The notes: a model not told the origin generated them from the letters alone. A DNA stretch of 64,000 nucleotides from Liolophura sinensis (GCF_032854445.1 NC_088302.1:17789338-17853337); one strand, 5' to 3'. Positions 31,291 through 46,800 are shown, counted from the first letter of the stretch. Numbers and translations: made by a program.

Positions 31291-34200
31291 TTGTATACTC
31301 GTGAAGTTTTCACATATACGAAACATGGGTACCTTAAGTAAACCACTGCCCAATTGAAATGGAAGCATAGAGTTCACGTCTTGTGTGATGAAAAGGCAAG
31401 CACCTAACCATGTGGCTGCAAACCACTCCTCTGGTACTTATAATAGAAAATAAACATATGCACAAGGATTACCACAATTTTTTTTTCTTTTTTTGTTGCT
31501 GAACATTGTATACAGTAACTGATTAGTCAAAATGTGAAATTTACTTAACAATTTATGTCTATTTCTTTGATGTATTATACCAAAAGATTATTTCATTTCC
31601 AGGGCAATAGTTAGGTTCATAGGTTCATTCCTTGAGGTTAAAACTCTTCCCCGGAAAATACTATCCCATCTCACCAGCTGCCAAACATACCTGGCAGGAG
31701 CTAGGCTTGAACTGCGAATGTCATTGACAATTTCTCTGAGCTCATGCAATATAGACAACTGGGCCCTCAAAATCTTTCCCTTCCAACACTACCCAAACAC
31801 AACATTGTCAGTTGTCACCATCTCGAGTCTTCTGTTAAGCTACAAATCTGATCCATTAAATGGTTATAATTCTGTTTTCCAATGACACATTTTTAGCAGT
31901 GATACCACGATGGAGTTGAATGAATTAAAACAAAGCTCACTTTATTCATTTCCCTTGTTTTTTTCACTTATGGCACCAACGGTTGTTGGTAGCATGTCCT
32001 CTTAACCCACTGTCACACTCAAACCTTTTTTGAGTTTAATCAAATCTGAGATAACACTATACCAATACACCAAGCCATAATTTATCTACTCAAAGCAAAA
32101 TTTAAGTTTGTAAATCTTACTGAGAACATCCAACACAATTTATCATTCAATTTTTTTCTGAAATGAAATCTGTTGTTATTTTAAAAAAAAAGTGTACAAC
32201 CCAATCCAACCCAATTCACCTAACTGTGAGCAAATGAGCATACGACTTGTTGGTATACATACAGGTCTCTTATAGTGTTGTCAACTAATCCCATCATAAA
32301 ATAAATCATCTTGCAACACATCTATTATGTAGTAAAGCATATGGATAAATTGAACACATCGCTATAAAATGACCTAACCGTATAGCTAAAAAAAAAAAAA
32401 AAAAAAACCACAACTACTTATAGAATCACTATGCCATAAAATATCACCTTCTCTCGTGGTTATAAACTTTGAACCACTGTGCATGCCTATATTCAACAGC
32501 CTGCAAATGAAGCCGTCACATAAAATTGCATAGTTTTAATGACAAACAATGTTTACCCAGAGTTCACTTCAGAAGCACTGCTGCAGCATTTGAGTAATGC
32601 CATAAAAGACAAATATAAAGCTGCTGCCGCTGCTGCTGCAAGTGAATAAAGATAAAAACACAAAAACTAATATTGTCACGGGAGTTGCTCGGCAACTCTG
32701 ACGAAAGTCGCATTAACATCATGTCGAGGAAGATTGGAAATGACAAGTGTGACACAAGATACGAGAGGTAAGGAAACATGGCTGAGCTGTTCAAAAGTTA
32801 GTGCTTAAGCCTGGGATAAAGTTTAGTCTGTCATCTGCCTACATGTATTCTCGTTTTGTATTAGGATAAGGCTGGTATTAATATTTAAGCCTGGATTAAG
32901 ACTTAATACACTTTGGGAAAACTGGCTCCCGATCTAAAAAAAATAATCAGAAAAAAACCATACTGTCATGTAAATCAAATCAATTTAAGTCATTTTTTGA
33001 GAATACATGTTTGGAAATTATCTTGTTGCTAACACATACATCATTTGTAGAAACCTTTCCTGTGATTCACACAATAATCCATATTTTCTCGCCAGCGAAT
33101 TACAAGTAGTAGAACATGTACATACTATGCTGTCTTAAAATAACAGGGCTTCTAATATTTGCCAACAGGCTTGTCAGATTATGACAGGAAATTTATACAT
33201 GCATGTTTTCTGTAGATGGCGTGGGCAGTGACTGGAGTTCATATACATTACATTGCACAAAGTACACTCAGCCCCTTGTGGTCTCAGTCAAGAGAAACAA
33301 TTTGAACCAAGATCTAAGAAGCCTGATTTGTACAGCTTAATTCTCAACAAGAGGAAGCATTGCCCAGAGCAAGGGATTGGTATTGCCGAAGATAAAGCAT
33401 CATTACTGACAGCTATTTCCTTCTACTCCTAGTTATTGGGTAAAGAGACCCTTCAGGTGTGCCCAAATCAGTGGCTGCTCAAGAAGAGTTTGCCCGAGAC
33501 TCTGATCATCATATCGCATGTGTGCCAACACTGAAGACTCTCCAAAGCGCCTTAATATCCCTTTAACCTCACTTAGACGTTCTCCAGAACAAGTTCTAAA
33601 ATAATCTGTAATTGTACACGACTTGCGTCAATCATTATAATAAACCGTTCTCGAATAACAGTTTGCTAACCACCCCAAAAGTGAAAAAAAAAGTATGCTG
33701 AAAGGTAACGTTCATTTTCAATTACACAGAGCAAATAAGTTGTTGAGTTTCACAATCCACTCCTTGTTGTCCATCACAAACTCTAAACTAATGTATCACT
33801 TCTGGCAAATGCACAACGGACAGAAAAAGGTATTCTTTAGTCTGTCAGGTTACTTGTTCTCTCAGCTTAGGTTAGAGTTCACCTTAACATGACATCTTAA
33901 CATGAAGTACATGTACCACTGGGAACCATTTTCTTTTTGGTTAGCAAAGGCGTTAAACGAAAATGTGTTAACTCTGCACACTTCAACCGAGCACATTCAG
34001 ACAATGCATTCTCTCTTTAATTAACGTTATTTTGCCGAGAACAAATATCCAGGGTGTCTCCTGAACAAAAGTCCATGTATCTAGTGCTGAAGAGATCTTG
34101 GAATGCCTTCAACCTTAATAACAATTGAAACTTGTCCTCTTCGTGTGTTGCTTGCTGAAAACAGGATCTTCAATTCAGCAAAGTCTCAATGTCTCTTTAT

Positions 34201-36471
34201 TATGCTAATCAAATTCGAAGATTTCGGAGATTGTCTGATTTGACTTTTTATGTGGACCAAACCCATTTGATTTACATATATCTGGAGAACCAGAGAGTTG
34301 CCCATTTGTGACTGACCCCATTTTTTTTTTCAAGACTTCATTAAAATTTGATCAAGGCCACTCCAACTTTAATTGTTATTTTATGGGTAGAATAAATCTC
34401 TTTCAATGTCGTCAGAGAGTATGAAACAAGACAATAAAATTCAAGTTGATCTAGTCAGTGGAAATCTAGACAATGTTGGTAATTTTTCTTGTTGAAGGCA
34501 TATTTCTACATGATCAGGAAGCTTTGAAAAACAAGAAAATCAGAAAAATATCAAGAACAGACAATATAAAAAGGTAGATTTTCAGTTTTTTGTGGATTTT
34601 TTTTAGTGGTGGCTCGCCTGCAGAACACAAAGTAAAATTGGTGTCGCCTTATTCAGGTTCGTAAACATCATTCATATTTCATTCACCAAAAATTTTCTGT
34701 ACAAGCATAGTTATAACTATGATTAATATTTTTCCTCTTTCGTGGAAGAGATGACAAAAAGAAAGTATGTCAAATTGTCTTATTTTGGAAGTCTCTGGCA
34801 TCAAGGTCGAGTATCTTTATCGAAACGCTGGGCATTGTCATGAAAATTATGATGATTCATTTAAGAAAACACGACATTAGTGCACTTTGCCTTCTTCAGC
34901 TGCACACTGGTAAATGATTTGTTGCACGCTAAAGAATGCAATTTATAAATGAGGGGAAAAGAGTAGAGGAGGAGACATTTCAAACACTGCCAATACGCAG
35001 CTTTATGTTTCAACCATTTTAAAGCTTGCCTCCCTGTGTGTACATGTATGCACTGACATTTGCATGACAATTTGTAGACGAAAACCTTTATTTATACACT
35101 CATCTTGGCCACAGAGCCAGATGATATTTAGCATCAAAGAACATGTAACGACATTACCATTTCTGGATTAAAAACAAAGCAGTCCAGAAATACCACATTT
35201 ACCAAATTTCTGTGGAAAAAGCACTCAAGCATGAAACAAATTAGGCAGCCCCTAGGAAACTCCGGGGGCGACACGCTTGCTTTCAAGCTGGATTCTATCG
35301 GGTCAGTGGCAATTACCTCAAATCACCAGAGAACCATTTTATGACTGGCTGATTAGATCAAATTAAAGAGCCCTCGATGAACAAAAGAGTAGTATGTGTT
35401 TTCTGCCTGGAAAAGATGGATTTGGCAAAAATTTGGGAATGCTCTGGGCATGCCTTTATACGATCTTTGTCTCATTAAACAGTCGATATCCTCCTCTCAA
35501 TGCCTAGCTTTTTAGTGGCCCATCAGGCGGTCTGGATGACACAGGCTATCAGTCTTCATTTCGTGTCTAGAACTATTAAGGTTATAGTTCACACAGTTTC
35601 ATCTTGCGCTTCCACCTCATCTCTAACATGGAACAGACGTCAATGAATATTGCTGATAAAGACTTCTATAGCTGCTGCTACTGGCCACTACCATACCTAG
35701 ATCGAATACGGCAACAAAGCAAATGCACAGCACAGCCTTACATCACTGCAGAAGAGTGTCTCTTTCATTTCGTTTTGTTCACAGCATTGGTCTTTTTAAG
35801 GCACAAATCATCAACACTGTTCACTACTGTTCAAAACCATTATAGTCTCTATACGTTTCTCTGATCATGCTATGCTGACGTCGGTTGACAACTGAAACTA
35901 CATGTAGCTTCTGACCCATGAAAATCACTGTGTGGAAGAAAATCATTACACAAATGTAAACATACATGTACATGTATGGTTAAGGGATCACTGTTGATAA
36001 ATTTTTTTCTCTCAACAAAATGTATCAAGTTGCAATTTAAAACATCCTGACAAGGGCATTTCTCTGGGGGCCTTAATTCCATTGGTACATTCAAAATGTA
36101 TTTGCTTCTGCTGTATACTCCAAATAATTGGCTATCAACACATTATTCTGTTTTTGCACGTTTTTCAAGAGGTTTTCGCATGCCATGTCTGTTTAAAATG
36201 AACAAATGTTTCGAAAGTCATATTTTTCTGAGCTTGTCAGTTCAACACTTGTAACATTTCTGAAACCATGGTAATTAAACTCACCTGCAGTATGTTCTAT
36301 GAATTGTAGAAATTAAGCAAGCACTAAACATGTACATGTAACTTTACAAACAATTTCTGAGGTACAATAGAGATAAGGTATCAGATCTAAGCACACAGGG
36401 AGTAACTTTTGTCTCTATCAGATCTTTTAGCACAAATACATCACAGGGCTGAAGTTAAGACACATGCACAC

Positions 36472-36547
36472 ATAGCCAACAGTTATTACATAGCCAACAG
36501 TTATTACATAGCCAACAGTTATTACATAGCCAACAGTTATTACATAA
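36472..36547. repeat. 18-bp tandem repeat, 4 copies
   Basis: TAGCCAACAGTTATTACA repeats at 36473, 36491, 36509 and 36527 with almost no change. It lies to the left of the TNFAIP8-like stop, in its possible 3'UTR or the intergenic DNA. Confidence 0.92.
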
Positions 36548-37092
36548 ACAATTACAGTTGCTGCAGCTCTAGAAAGAAAGTCAGAAACCACAAAAGCTGC
36601 AACGTGTTCTTTGCAGCAAGCATTATGCTTATGGTTTAAAAAACAGATGAACCATCCATCCTCCTCCTTTTATGCAATTCCTGTCAGTGTTCAACACCCA
36701 TCCTCTAATGTAATGCAAAGGACTACAATCCTTGTATAGAATATTAAAACAGACAAGCTTCTCATAAAAGAGATTCTGGTTTTCATTTTTTTCTCCTTTT
36801 TTTTGTCACAAAATAAAATGTTTCCCTGCAATTATATAAATTTGCAGATTTGAAGCATCTGGTTGCTTCATGCCACTGATACTTTTGTCTTTCTGAAAAT
36901 AAACAAATGCAAGTCTTGACAACTGAAGCCAGGGCTTTAAGAGCGAGTACAAGGACATTTATATGGCACAACAAGGAGTCCAATGCCATGTGGCCAGAAA
37001 GCTCTCAGCACATCTTAATGTAGCACATATATGAATATAGATGATGTCTCACAGTGACAGTTTTGAGCGAACACCTTGGACAGCACCACTGT

Positions 37093-37098
37093 TTTAAT
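37093..37098 (-). terminator. possible polyadenylation signal of the TNFAIP8-like gene
   Basis: ATTAAA on the minus strand about 220 bases after the stop. Other signals further left (AATAAA near 35,090) are also possible, so the 3' end is uncertain. Confidence 0.3.
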
Positions 37099-37317
37099 GG
37101 ATAGGGAATAACCCAGGTGCATAGGACATTAGGGAGGATTGTATCATGGCACTCCAGCAACAGTGCTCCTTCAGAAAATGGGACACAATGTCATTACAAT
37201 CACATGCCCAAACAGCTCCTGAACCAGAAACGCACAAGGCCATACATTAACCCCAAGTGCCACACCTTTTCTGAAAAATGGAGGCTTTGGATGTCCAATG
37301 AGATGAAGAATCAGTCA

Positions 37318-37889
37318 TTACAAATTGCCCTCGTCCATCATTTTATGCATATCTAAAACTATACGGTCCATGGCCTCTCTATGCACACTGTCTTGGGAGA
37401 ATAAGGCTTCCAGAAAGTCTGGCGTGGCAAAGAAATTAAAGAGCAGGTCAATGCGTCCCTTTGATTTTTCCGTGAGATGGCGTGTTATAAGATTCTGGAT
37501 CAGGATACGGCACTCTTCAATAGACTTGCGTAAAAAGTTTTTGTCAAAGGTGAACTCGACTTCGTGGAAGCTTATTATGCTTAAGGCCAACGAATGGAAC
37601 TTCTGCTTGAAGGACTCAGCTATGGAGAGCTCTTCCGAATTGAACTGGTCATTGCGGTATAGAATCCCTATTTTCACCACTGTCTTAATAAGGTACTTGA
37701 GCATTTTCTCCGCTTCCTTCTTCGTGGGGAGGTAATCCTTGAGAATCTTGTACATGTTATCTAGCAGGTGCCCAGTGGTGTCATCTATAAACACCTTTGC
37801 AATCTTCTTGCTGGACATTTTCCCCAGGAGTTTCTTCTGTGCACGCAGTCCCAGCCCCCGGGAGTCAAACCCTGACCCTGCCTCTGCCA
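37318..37889 (-). CDS. TNFAIP8-like coding exon 2, whole TIPE2-homology domain
   Basis: Residues 20-208 and stop TAA (37320-37318). Acceptor GTCGTTGCAG just above 37889. The frame stays open across the acceptor to an ATG at 37905, so an unspliced or internally started transcript would add MFVVAV instead of the acidic leader. The whole domain is one exon, as in vertebrate family members. Confidence 0.93.
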
Positions 37890-40800
37890 CTGCAACGACA
37901 AACATTTGTTTTATATTAATATTAATAAACCATTAATCACACAAAAATCAAAATACTAATAATAATTACATGCACCTAAAGATCTTAACTTTCATGGGTT
38001 TTACAGGCTCAAACTTCACAATTTTCAAGCTGTATGCACTTGGTATAATACTTTCACGCACACAAAGCCTAAAGAGTCTAAAGGCCTTCCAAGTCCTACA
38101 AGTACAAAATCCCCTGGAGAATTACTTTCAAATTTCAGGATTTTCACAGTTTTTAAGGCTCAATTTGAATCCTCTTCATTAACAAACCTTTTGCTCTCAA
38201 AAATGTATTTTAGAAAGAACTACACTACCCTAATTCCTCAAATGAAAAGAGCCATTTTTAGTGCCATTTATGAACATTTTTAATATGATTTTGGAGACCA
38301 AACTACACTGGTTGAGTTGGCCAACTGCAAGGCTTCGCAAAAATCTTGTCAGACTACGGAGGATAATGCCTTCAGAATATGCTTGAATAAACACCTAGCA
38401 AAACATGCAAAATGGTTGAAGAATTACAATGGTTGATCCCTTTTTTTTTTTTTTTCCAGGCAAATCTTGACAGACATGAAAGCACAATCACACAGTAAAA
38501 GAAATTTTATGGGTTCACAGAAAACCTGTACATTTTCATACCATGCTTTAACTTGCCCCAAATAGACTTGAGAACCTCTGAACATCGCAATATAACCATA
38601 GCATTCAAGTAGGTAAGACTAAGCCATGTTAGATATGACACACATCTTGGTGAACATCCTTAAATCAAAGATTATATGCACAGACAGATGAATTGCACAC
38701 ATGTACAGTACATGTCATTTATATGCTGCATGTATTTAAGTATTGCCGAAACTTAATCTTGGAGCTAAAATATTGTGTTTCGAAAGATCACCAACTGCCG
38801 AATGCATGCATATTAAATTTTGTAAATGAATCCTCGACATCAAATTCTGCACACAGAAGGATACTGTATACAGTGATGTTGGCACAACACGTTTACTTTG
38901 TAAACAACTGCTTTTAAGTGTGAAACATTGGCTCAAAATTATCTCAGAAGACAACAAGTACATAAAAATTACATATAGGATATTACATGACGACTGCATG
39001 ACGTACATGTATGACGAAATTAACGAGGGCATCCAATGTACAACATTTGCTAAATGACTTTGGCCTAGGTTATTCCTGGCAAGCTCAGGCAGTAGGAAAT
39101 AAGGGACAGATTTCCTTTCGTTAATTAAACAACTTCTAAATGACTACACTGTTCAAAACTTGGATTCCCGACTACGACAAAAACAAATCCTGCAGATGTC
39201 CAGTAATGAACTACAATCATACTTAGGAATGATTACAGTAAAATAGTTCCAACAGACAGTAACAAAACTACAAGCTTCCTAATGGAAGTGGGCAGATGAC
39301 TCTATGGAGACTTCTGTTAGTGAAAGAGTCTGTACATTTACATGCACTTATTGTAATGTTGTTAAGAATAAGTATCATTTCCTTCTGGTCTGCTCACTGC
39401 ATAGCAGCTAGAGAAAAAAGTATATGAAGACATACTTCTATAGAACCTAATTGGGAGAAATTCAACTGGCCTTTGTTTTCACCGTACAAAAGCCGTCAAT
39501 GGTTGTAGCCAAACCATTTATAGGCAAGAATGATATGATGTTTTGTCTGATTTTCCCCACCACCCAGGTATATGTATAGTGTCACCTGTTTCCCATGCAT
39601 TGTACATTTATTCGGGACTGTATGCTCATGGGCCAATTGGCCCAATTACATGAAGACATTTACAACAATGATACATTTATATATATATATATATATATAT
39701 ATAGTCCCAAGTGGGTATCCAAAATTTTCCCTGAGCAACATAACTGTAATATGGACTTTCATTTAATCGGAAGGCAGCCTATTTTTTAATCCTGTGAGTT
39801 GGCGCTAATGTGAAGCAGGACATTGAGCCATTGTTATGTCTAAAATGGATTGCAGCACAATGTCTGCAATGTGTAAACAATGCATCAGCTAACAGGGTAA
39901 TATTGTGTTGCCTTTAATGTGACATCATGATGAGCTGGAAAAGGAACATTGGACGTCAATGGGAGATTTGCGTACTTCGTATATGAGCACACACACACAA
40001 TTAATTGTGACATAATAAAAAAAAAGAACATAAGTTAAAGGCTTTGAACTGTTTGTTACAGATGCGAATGAGTTTTACAATTTCCCCATTAAATGACGTC
40101 AAGGTCTTGCTGCCGGGTGTTTGACAGGTCCCGATTAGCTCATTATTTATTTATTTGATGAGAGTTTTACACCATACTCAACAATATCTGACTTACGACA
40201 GTGGCCAGTGCAGTAAGGCTGTAGTTAAGATTTGGCTTCCCGCCTTTTTGGTAACACTGATGTGTTAGGTTTAAAGACTTTGGGGAAGAAGCTCATCACT
40301 AGTGATTCATATTAGCACAGCTTGAAATGTTTTTTTCCACCTGGGAGCCATTGGCCCCTAGACATAAATATTTTAGGGGCCAAATAATTTTTTCAGGGGC
40401 CATCTATACATACAGATTTGTTTTCAGCAATCAAGGAAAATGTTACAGTCCTTGTACATTTCTGCTATGTAGTGAACATATGTTTTGAACTACTGGTTGT
40501 TGCAGTAGTGCTTTGTGAGCAATTCACAACCAAAGTTTGAAACTTGTAATTCACAGAGATTTTCATTAGCAGTAAACGACCTGTCATTCTTGGCAACATA
40601 GAACGCAGTTCGGAATTCATGGATATTTCACCATGGATATTTCTGCACTGTTCATTTTTTGTAGGCCTTGTAAAATTGATGTATCTGAAGACTTCCCTGC
40701 TTATTCAGCCTTGGAAGCTAACAAAGAGGCGTTGTGCATTTCTGATGCCTCATGATTTGTCACAGCATCTAACTTTAAAGTGTTCGTTCCAGCCACAAAA

Positions 40801-43800
40801 CCTGAATTTTTTTTTGAGTCAAATATTTTGCGCAAGTCACATGTCATGAGATTTGTATCGTGGTCAAACTTCAGCCATGGCCTATTAACGCTCCATGCTT
40901 GGCGAAAAGTTCTTTTTGTGATTTTGTTCTGGGTCCCGTCCTCAGAAACATTGATAACTGAAACTCTTTTAGGGCAAGGACCTTTGTTTTCCTCCCTTGC
41001 GCCCACTTTCCATCGCGGGGAAGTTGATGATTAGCAACAAAAAAATGCTATAGCTGTCAAAACAAAATTCAGAGAACACCGCCACATGGCCTACCGAAAA
41101 TTGCAGCCAGGATGAGGTGTTACTGTAGAAACAAACAGAATGACCTACAAATGCATGTGCTGAAAGCCTGGTCTCCTGTGTTAGGGATATTTCCTGTAAG
41201 TAACGTGCATACACTGTGACCAACACAAGACCGCATGCTAGGAGATTAGAATCTGCAATCTGCATTGTCAGAGTCTCATTTTGGATGGGTGACCATCGCT
41301 GGATTCAACTTTTCGAGCAGGCTACACTTAACGGATTCACTCACCATGTACAACAACTTAAATAGAGCTTAGGCGCTAATGGCGATCCACCACTAAATTT
41401 TCATTCGCCAAAACACTATTGTACTCGCAAGTGGCGAATTGGCGCTCGGTTTATTTCAAGCCATGATTAGATAGGGATATTGCATATGGATGTGTTCGCA
41501 TTAGCTTGTACTTTATCTTCATAGTTACTAGCTTGCAGGTGGAATAATATTTAAAAATTTACGTTTTTTGAATGTTCATTAACCATATTAAAACATTCAT
41601 TCAAACAAAATGGATAAAGGGTATGGCAAATCATTTTCGTCAAACCTTCAAAACTACACATTTATATAACACATATCTAAATAGTCATGCTTTCATAACA
41701 TTTGTATTTCATTAGAGCATCTGCTTTGTGGAACTAGATCTGGATTAGATTCTGGAGGATTTCTGCAGTGCGAGTCTACTGAAATTCATTGAGAATTATG
41801 ATAAAAAATTTAAAAAAAGAAGAAAATAAAGGCCTAAAAGCAAACCTCAAGCCCCAAACTTCAACCTGACATGCCAACACCCATCCACCACCAGCCAGCC
41901 TTAACCTGCAAATATTCCACCATCCAAAGTCTATTTTCCTATAAGGCACCGATAAGATAATTTCCGTGCAAAACCCTCTAACCTGAAGCTATTGGTAATC
42001 AAATTATCCATGCCTTTGATGTGTGTTAATAACTAGCTCCAGATTCCCCTGGAGAACAACCAGCAAAACAGTAATGAAATCTGGCTGGACACATCCGAAT
42101 ATGGGTTTCTGCTCAATTACTGGGTCTCCTAAAAGCATACATCTATAATTACATCATTTAATACAGTTGTTTATGGACAATTCTCCAGCACAGTTGAAAG
42201 AATTCTTCCCATTTTTTAGCACCTTTCACTAGTGGCTATTTATATAGGTCATCTGGCATTTCAACTCTTATCCTAAAAATCACCAAGCTACGTTATTAAT
42301 CTTGAATCTTTTCCTTTCAACGTGCTGCATACAGTGCCTTAAAGGGTTGTTACAAGGTACAGTATTGAAGACACCAGCTTGTGAAAGTCTCATCTCTATC
42401 CCAGACCATAAACCATGTGGGATTTCTCCAGTCACAAACTAAGTTAAAACATCATTGCTTGAATTGATCCTGAACATTACACCTGGGGCATTCTGATTAG
42501 CCACAGAGGTTAGCAAGGCCTTGCTATCTCCTTGGTGAAGTGTATGACTTCAAACTACCAACACATGAGGTGCAAGTTCAATCCCAATCTTGAAAAAGGG
42601 ACTTCATAGATTTTCCCATTATTATTGTTCAGGACATTTTGGTGACAATAAGCAGTCGAGGCAGTGTGCGTCTTACATTTGCCAAAGACCACTTATACGG
42701 CACTGAAGTCAGTATGTTTATAATACACATGAAAAAGTTTACTTGGTCAATCCTGTTTTCCTCCACCCACAAAATGAGCTGTATTCATGTAAGCAAAATG
42801 TTCTTGCGCATGGCATTAAACAACAATACAAACAAACAAATAAATATCTAGAAAGAAGCTATATTTATGTATCAAACATAGCCCAATTTTTCAACCTTCT
42901 TAACTGCTTATGCAACCAAAATTTTGAAACATTCTGAGAGAACTATGGGGTGTAGAGAAATAGCTTGCACAGTTTTAAGAAGCTCGCATCTTTAAGGACA
43001 CAAATCATGTTTAGTATGATTTCCATAATAACTGTATGCATAATTTCCACTGATTAAAGTGCTTTAGTGGTTGAAAAGGTTGAAGATTTACAGTAATCAA
43101 AACAATTATTACCACTGAAAAGCTTCCCGTATACATCATAACAGGAATTATACAACAACAAAAAAACAGCTCAGCCATTTCCATTGCTTGTGTGTACAGG
43201 TACATGTACATGAATGCCAACAAATCTTGAAACTTCCATGTCCTTCCTAATCTGCCGAACGCTATTATTTCTTTCCTTCCTTTGCCATAACATTTCTACA
43301 TATCTCTCTACACGTTTGACTTTCCATGCCAACACCTGCCAGCGAGCCATCAGGAGTTTTACTTCATCACCAGAGCATTTTTTAACAGTGCTCATTAATA
43401 GACACATGGTAAATAAATTACTGTGCTTTCATGTCAGGAGCTCCTGAATGAATATCAGTAATTATCCTGTCATGGTACGAACGACATAACCAGACTGACA
43501 AGACACTGGATGTGCACAGTGAAGGATCAATCTGAAAGGTTTCGGAATCTGGCTCTAGTCATGCAGAATCCGACACAATGCAGGCCAGAAAACCTGAACC
43601 TATCTCTACCATATACTCAGCTACTTTTGTGTTAGGCAGGCTTATCAGGTACCATCTGACTCCTCAGGCTTGGCCAATGGTGTACCGACAGGACACAGGA
43701 TCTTATCTTCCACATAAGAACCACAATTGTATGCTACTGTACTGGCAATACTGTTACAAGCACTTCTTCACTTCAACAACAGAATTAATACAGAGCTAGT

Positions 43801-46800
43801 GTTGTATACTACTGCATTGGCATACACACAACAATGTTACAAGCACTTCTTCACTTCCACAACAGAATTAATACAGAACTAGTGTTGTATACTACTGCAT
43901 TGGCAGGCACACAACAATGTTACAAGCACTTCTTCACTTCCACAGCAGAATTAATACAGAGCTAGTGTTGTATACTACTGCGCTGGCAATACACACAACA
44001 ATGTTACAAGCACTTCTTCACTTCCACAACAGAATTAATACAGAGCTAGTGTTGTATACTACTGCACTGGCAATACACACAACAATGTTACAGGCACTTC
44101 ACTTCCACAACAGAATTAATACAGAGCTAGTGTTGTATACTACTGCACTGGCAATACACACAACAATGTTACAAGCACTTCTTCACTTCCACAGCAGAAT
44201 TAATACAGAGCTAGTGTTGTATACTACTGCACTGGCAATACACAACGATGTTACAAGCACTTCTTCACTTCCATAGCAGAATTAATACAGAGCTAGTGTT
44301 GTATACTACTGCACTGGCAATACACACAACAATGTTACAAGCACTTAACTTCCACAGCAGAATTAATACAGAGCTAGTGTTGTATACTACTGTACTGGCA
44401 ATACACACAACAATGTTACAAGCACTTCTTCACCTCCACAGCAGAATTAATAAAGAGCTAGTGTTGAATACTACTGCACTGGCAATACACACAATGTTAC
44501 TAGCACTTCTTCACTTCCACAGCAGAATTAATACAGAACTAGGGTTGCATACTACTGTACTGGCAAATACAGGCAATAATGTTAGTAGCATTTCTTCACT
44601 TTCAAAGCAGAACTAGTATCCTATACAACTGCACTGGCAAATACAGGCAATAGCACTTCTTTACAGCCACAGCAGAATACAGAACTAGTGTTGTGTGCTA
44701 TTATTTGAAGGTCTTCCGAGGTCTTGAAAATCCTTTTAACAACATTCAAACTGCACACACATGATTTAAAAGACCAGACAGAACCCTAATAATTTCATAC
44801 CTGAAAACTAAATCCATGTACACTCAGTACTGTAACTGCTGTGTGAAACTCAAACTAAACATCAAACTTAATTAACATTGGCAATTTTCACAATTCCATC
44901 CAGACACTGTTAGTGTGGGCAAAATGATGACGAGCAAGAGACACATGACTACATTCAGTATTCATGTCAGAGAAAAGGATGTACCTAGAAAAAGTTCACA
45001 GGCAAAAATTAAAAATTTTAGAGTCTCATATAAATATGTGCACAGTTTGGCTTGATTATTTTGATACTTTGAATATCAGCTATATATGTACATGGAATAC
45101 CTAAACATGAATCAACACTGCCACATTTTCTGTTGTGTACAGGTTACAGAAGCATCCCAGGCTAAAAATAACAGCCGAACACATTCCATCGTTCTTCTCT
45201 GCAGAACTCTATTCCAAGGCGTTTTCAGGTCTGAAGCAGCCCAGGAATTTCTGGTAATAATTCTGGAGAACCTGCTTTTACATGAACAGACAATCTTCAA
45301 TAATCATTACTAAATGACACCAAGTGTTTGACAGCGAAAACTATTGAAAGGGATGCACAGAGCATTGATGTATTTACACAGGCATTTCTTAGCAGACTTC
45401 ATCCAGACACTGCAACAGTTCATGAAATGTAAACAAACATGCAGGATGAAACCTCAGGGGGTTACAGACATTTTGTTAGGTACAAAACACTTGAACGTTA
45501 GTCCATACCAACAGCTGCAATACATCTGTATCCCATCAATTTATGTATGCAATGCCCCCAAACACTTGTCATGGAGTTTTTATGGCTCACAGGCAAAAGA
45601 TATTTGTATGTGAGAGGAAATGAGAAAATTATACTGCTATCAATGTTGAGGTTGATGCTAAAGCAAGTCACCTTTGCTGAGCAATGTTCCATTGGCAAGC
45701 TGTTAATGGTTACACGCTGAGAACAAATCTGTCCTTCCGGCACTATAAAATGTGCTGTGGTATTTTGCAATGAAAATACAAAACTTTATCAATATCTGGG
45801 AGTCATGTGACAAAAGCTGGTATAAAGCTGAAAACTTTAGACATATCTATCTCATAGTTCATCTATAAGGAATCTCAGCTACACTCAGCTCTACTTGGAT
45901 ATCTTATTCCACTGACTACTTCTTCTCTATTATAACGCTATAAAAACCAAGCCAGGAAACTATCAACTTGGAAACTCTTTGCTTGTGATAACAGTTCTTG
46001 GATTCCATTTTACTGAGAAAATGCCCACCTGGTTAAGGTGGCTTATCTACACTATTACCGAGGCAAACATAAGAAAGGCACTGTAATCATTGGTGCAGAA
46101 AGGGTATAATTAAACCACACACCAAATAATTTTCAGATACCGGGTATAAAGGACAGAAAAGTATACAAAAATGACATTGGTGAGGCTTCAATCAACAATG
46201 GAGACTGGAATGTGGATGTGTGCCTTAATTATTCCAGCAAATTACGATCAAATGGCTGATAACAGCTCATAGTTGCTATAAATCAATTTACTTTTCGATC
46301 ACTTCATGACTGCATTTTTGTGCTTTCCGCAAAGGTACAACACAATAAACTATTACTAAAGACATTCCATAGTGTAAAGAGAAACCCATAGATTATCTTA
46401 ACGTAATAACACATACAACAGTCACCTTGTTTGTTTTATTCAGAATGATTGATTATAGCAGCCCTAGAGTTACCTTGGGGAGATGGAGAATATGCTTAAT
46501 TTTGTTTTTAACTCTGTTCAGGGTCTGAAGGTTTATTTACATTTACCTGCACCAAATTTGATAAGACTTGGAATAACATTCCTTAGTGAATTCCATTTAC
46601 CCTCAACACAGGGTGTGACACAGAAAACGTATTACACATGTAGCTAGGATATAATTCTGTGATGTTTAAGAATTGTCAAACTAAATATAACTTTCTGTGA
46701 ACACCTGAAACTGGTCAATCCAACCAATGTAGTTTTGTCTCCAAAATCAGATTAAAGATGTGCCTTAATTGCACTGAAACTTGCTTTTTCACATGCGAAA

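Larger units (their letters stand above)
28195..37317. other. region between RPS6 and the TNFAIP8-like stop
   Basis: 9 kb with SINE, family C and 18-bp repeats. From 31.3 to 36.4 kb I see AT-rich unique sequence with no recognised gene. Its right end must include the 3'UTR of the TNFAIP8-like gene. Confidence 0.6.

Noticed and set aside
43917-44616. Two ~120-codon repeating frames
   Set aside because: Products of the ~84-bp minisatellite; no splice or start context.
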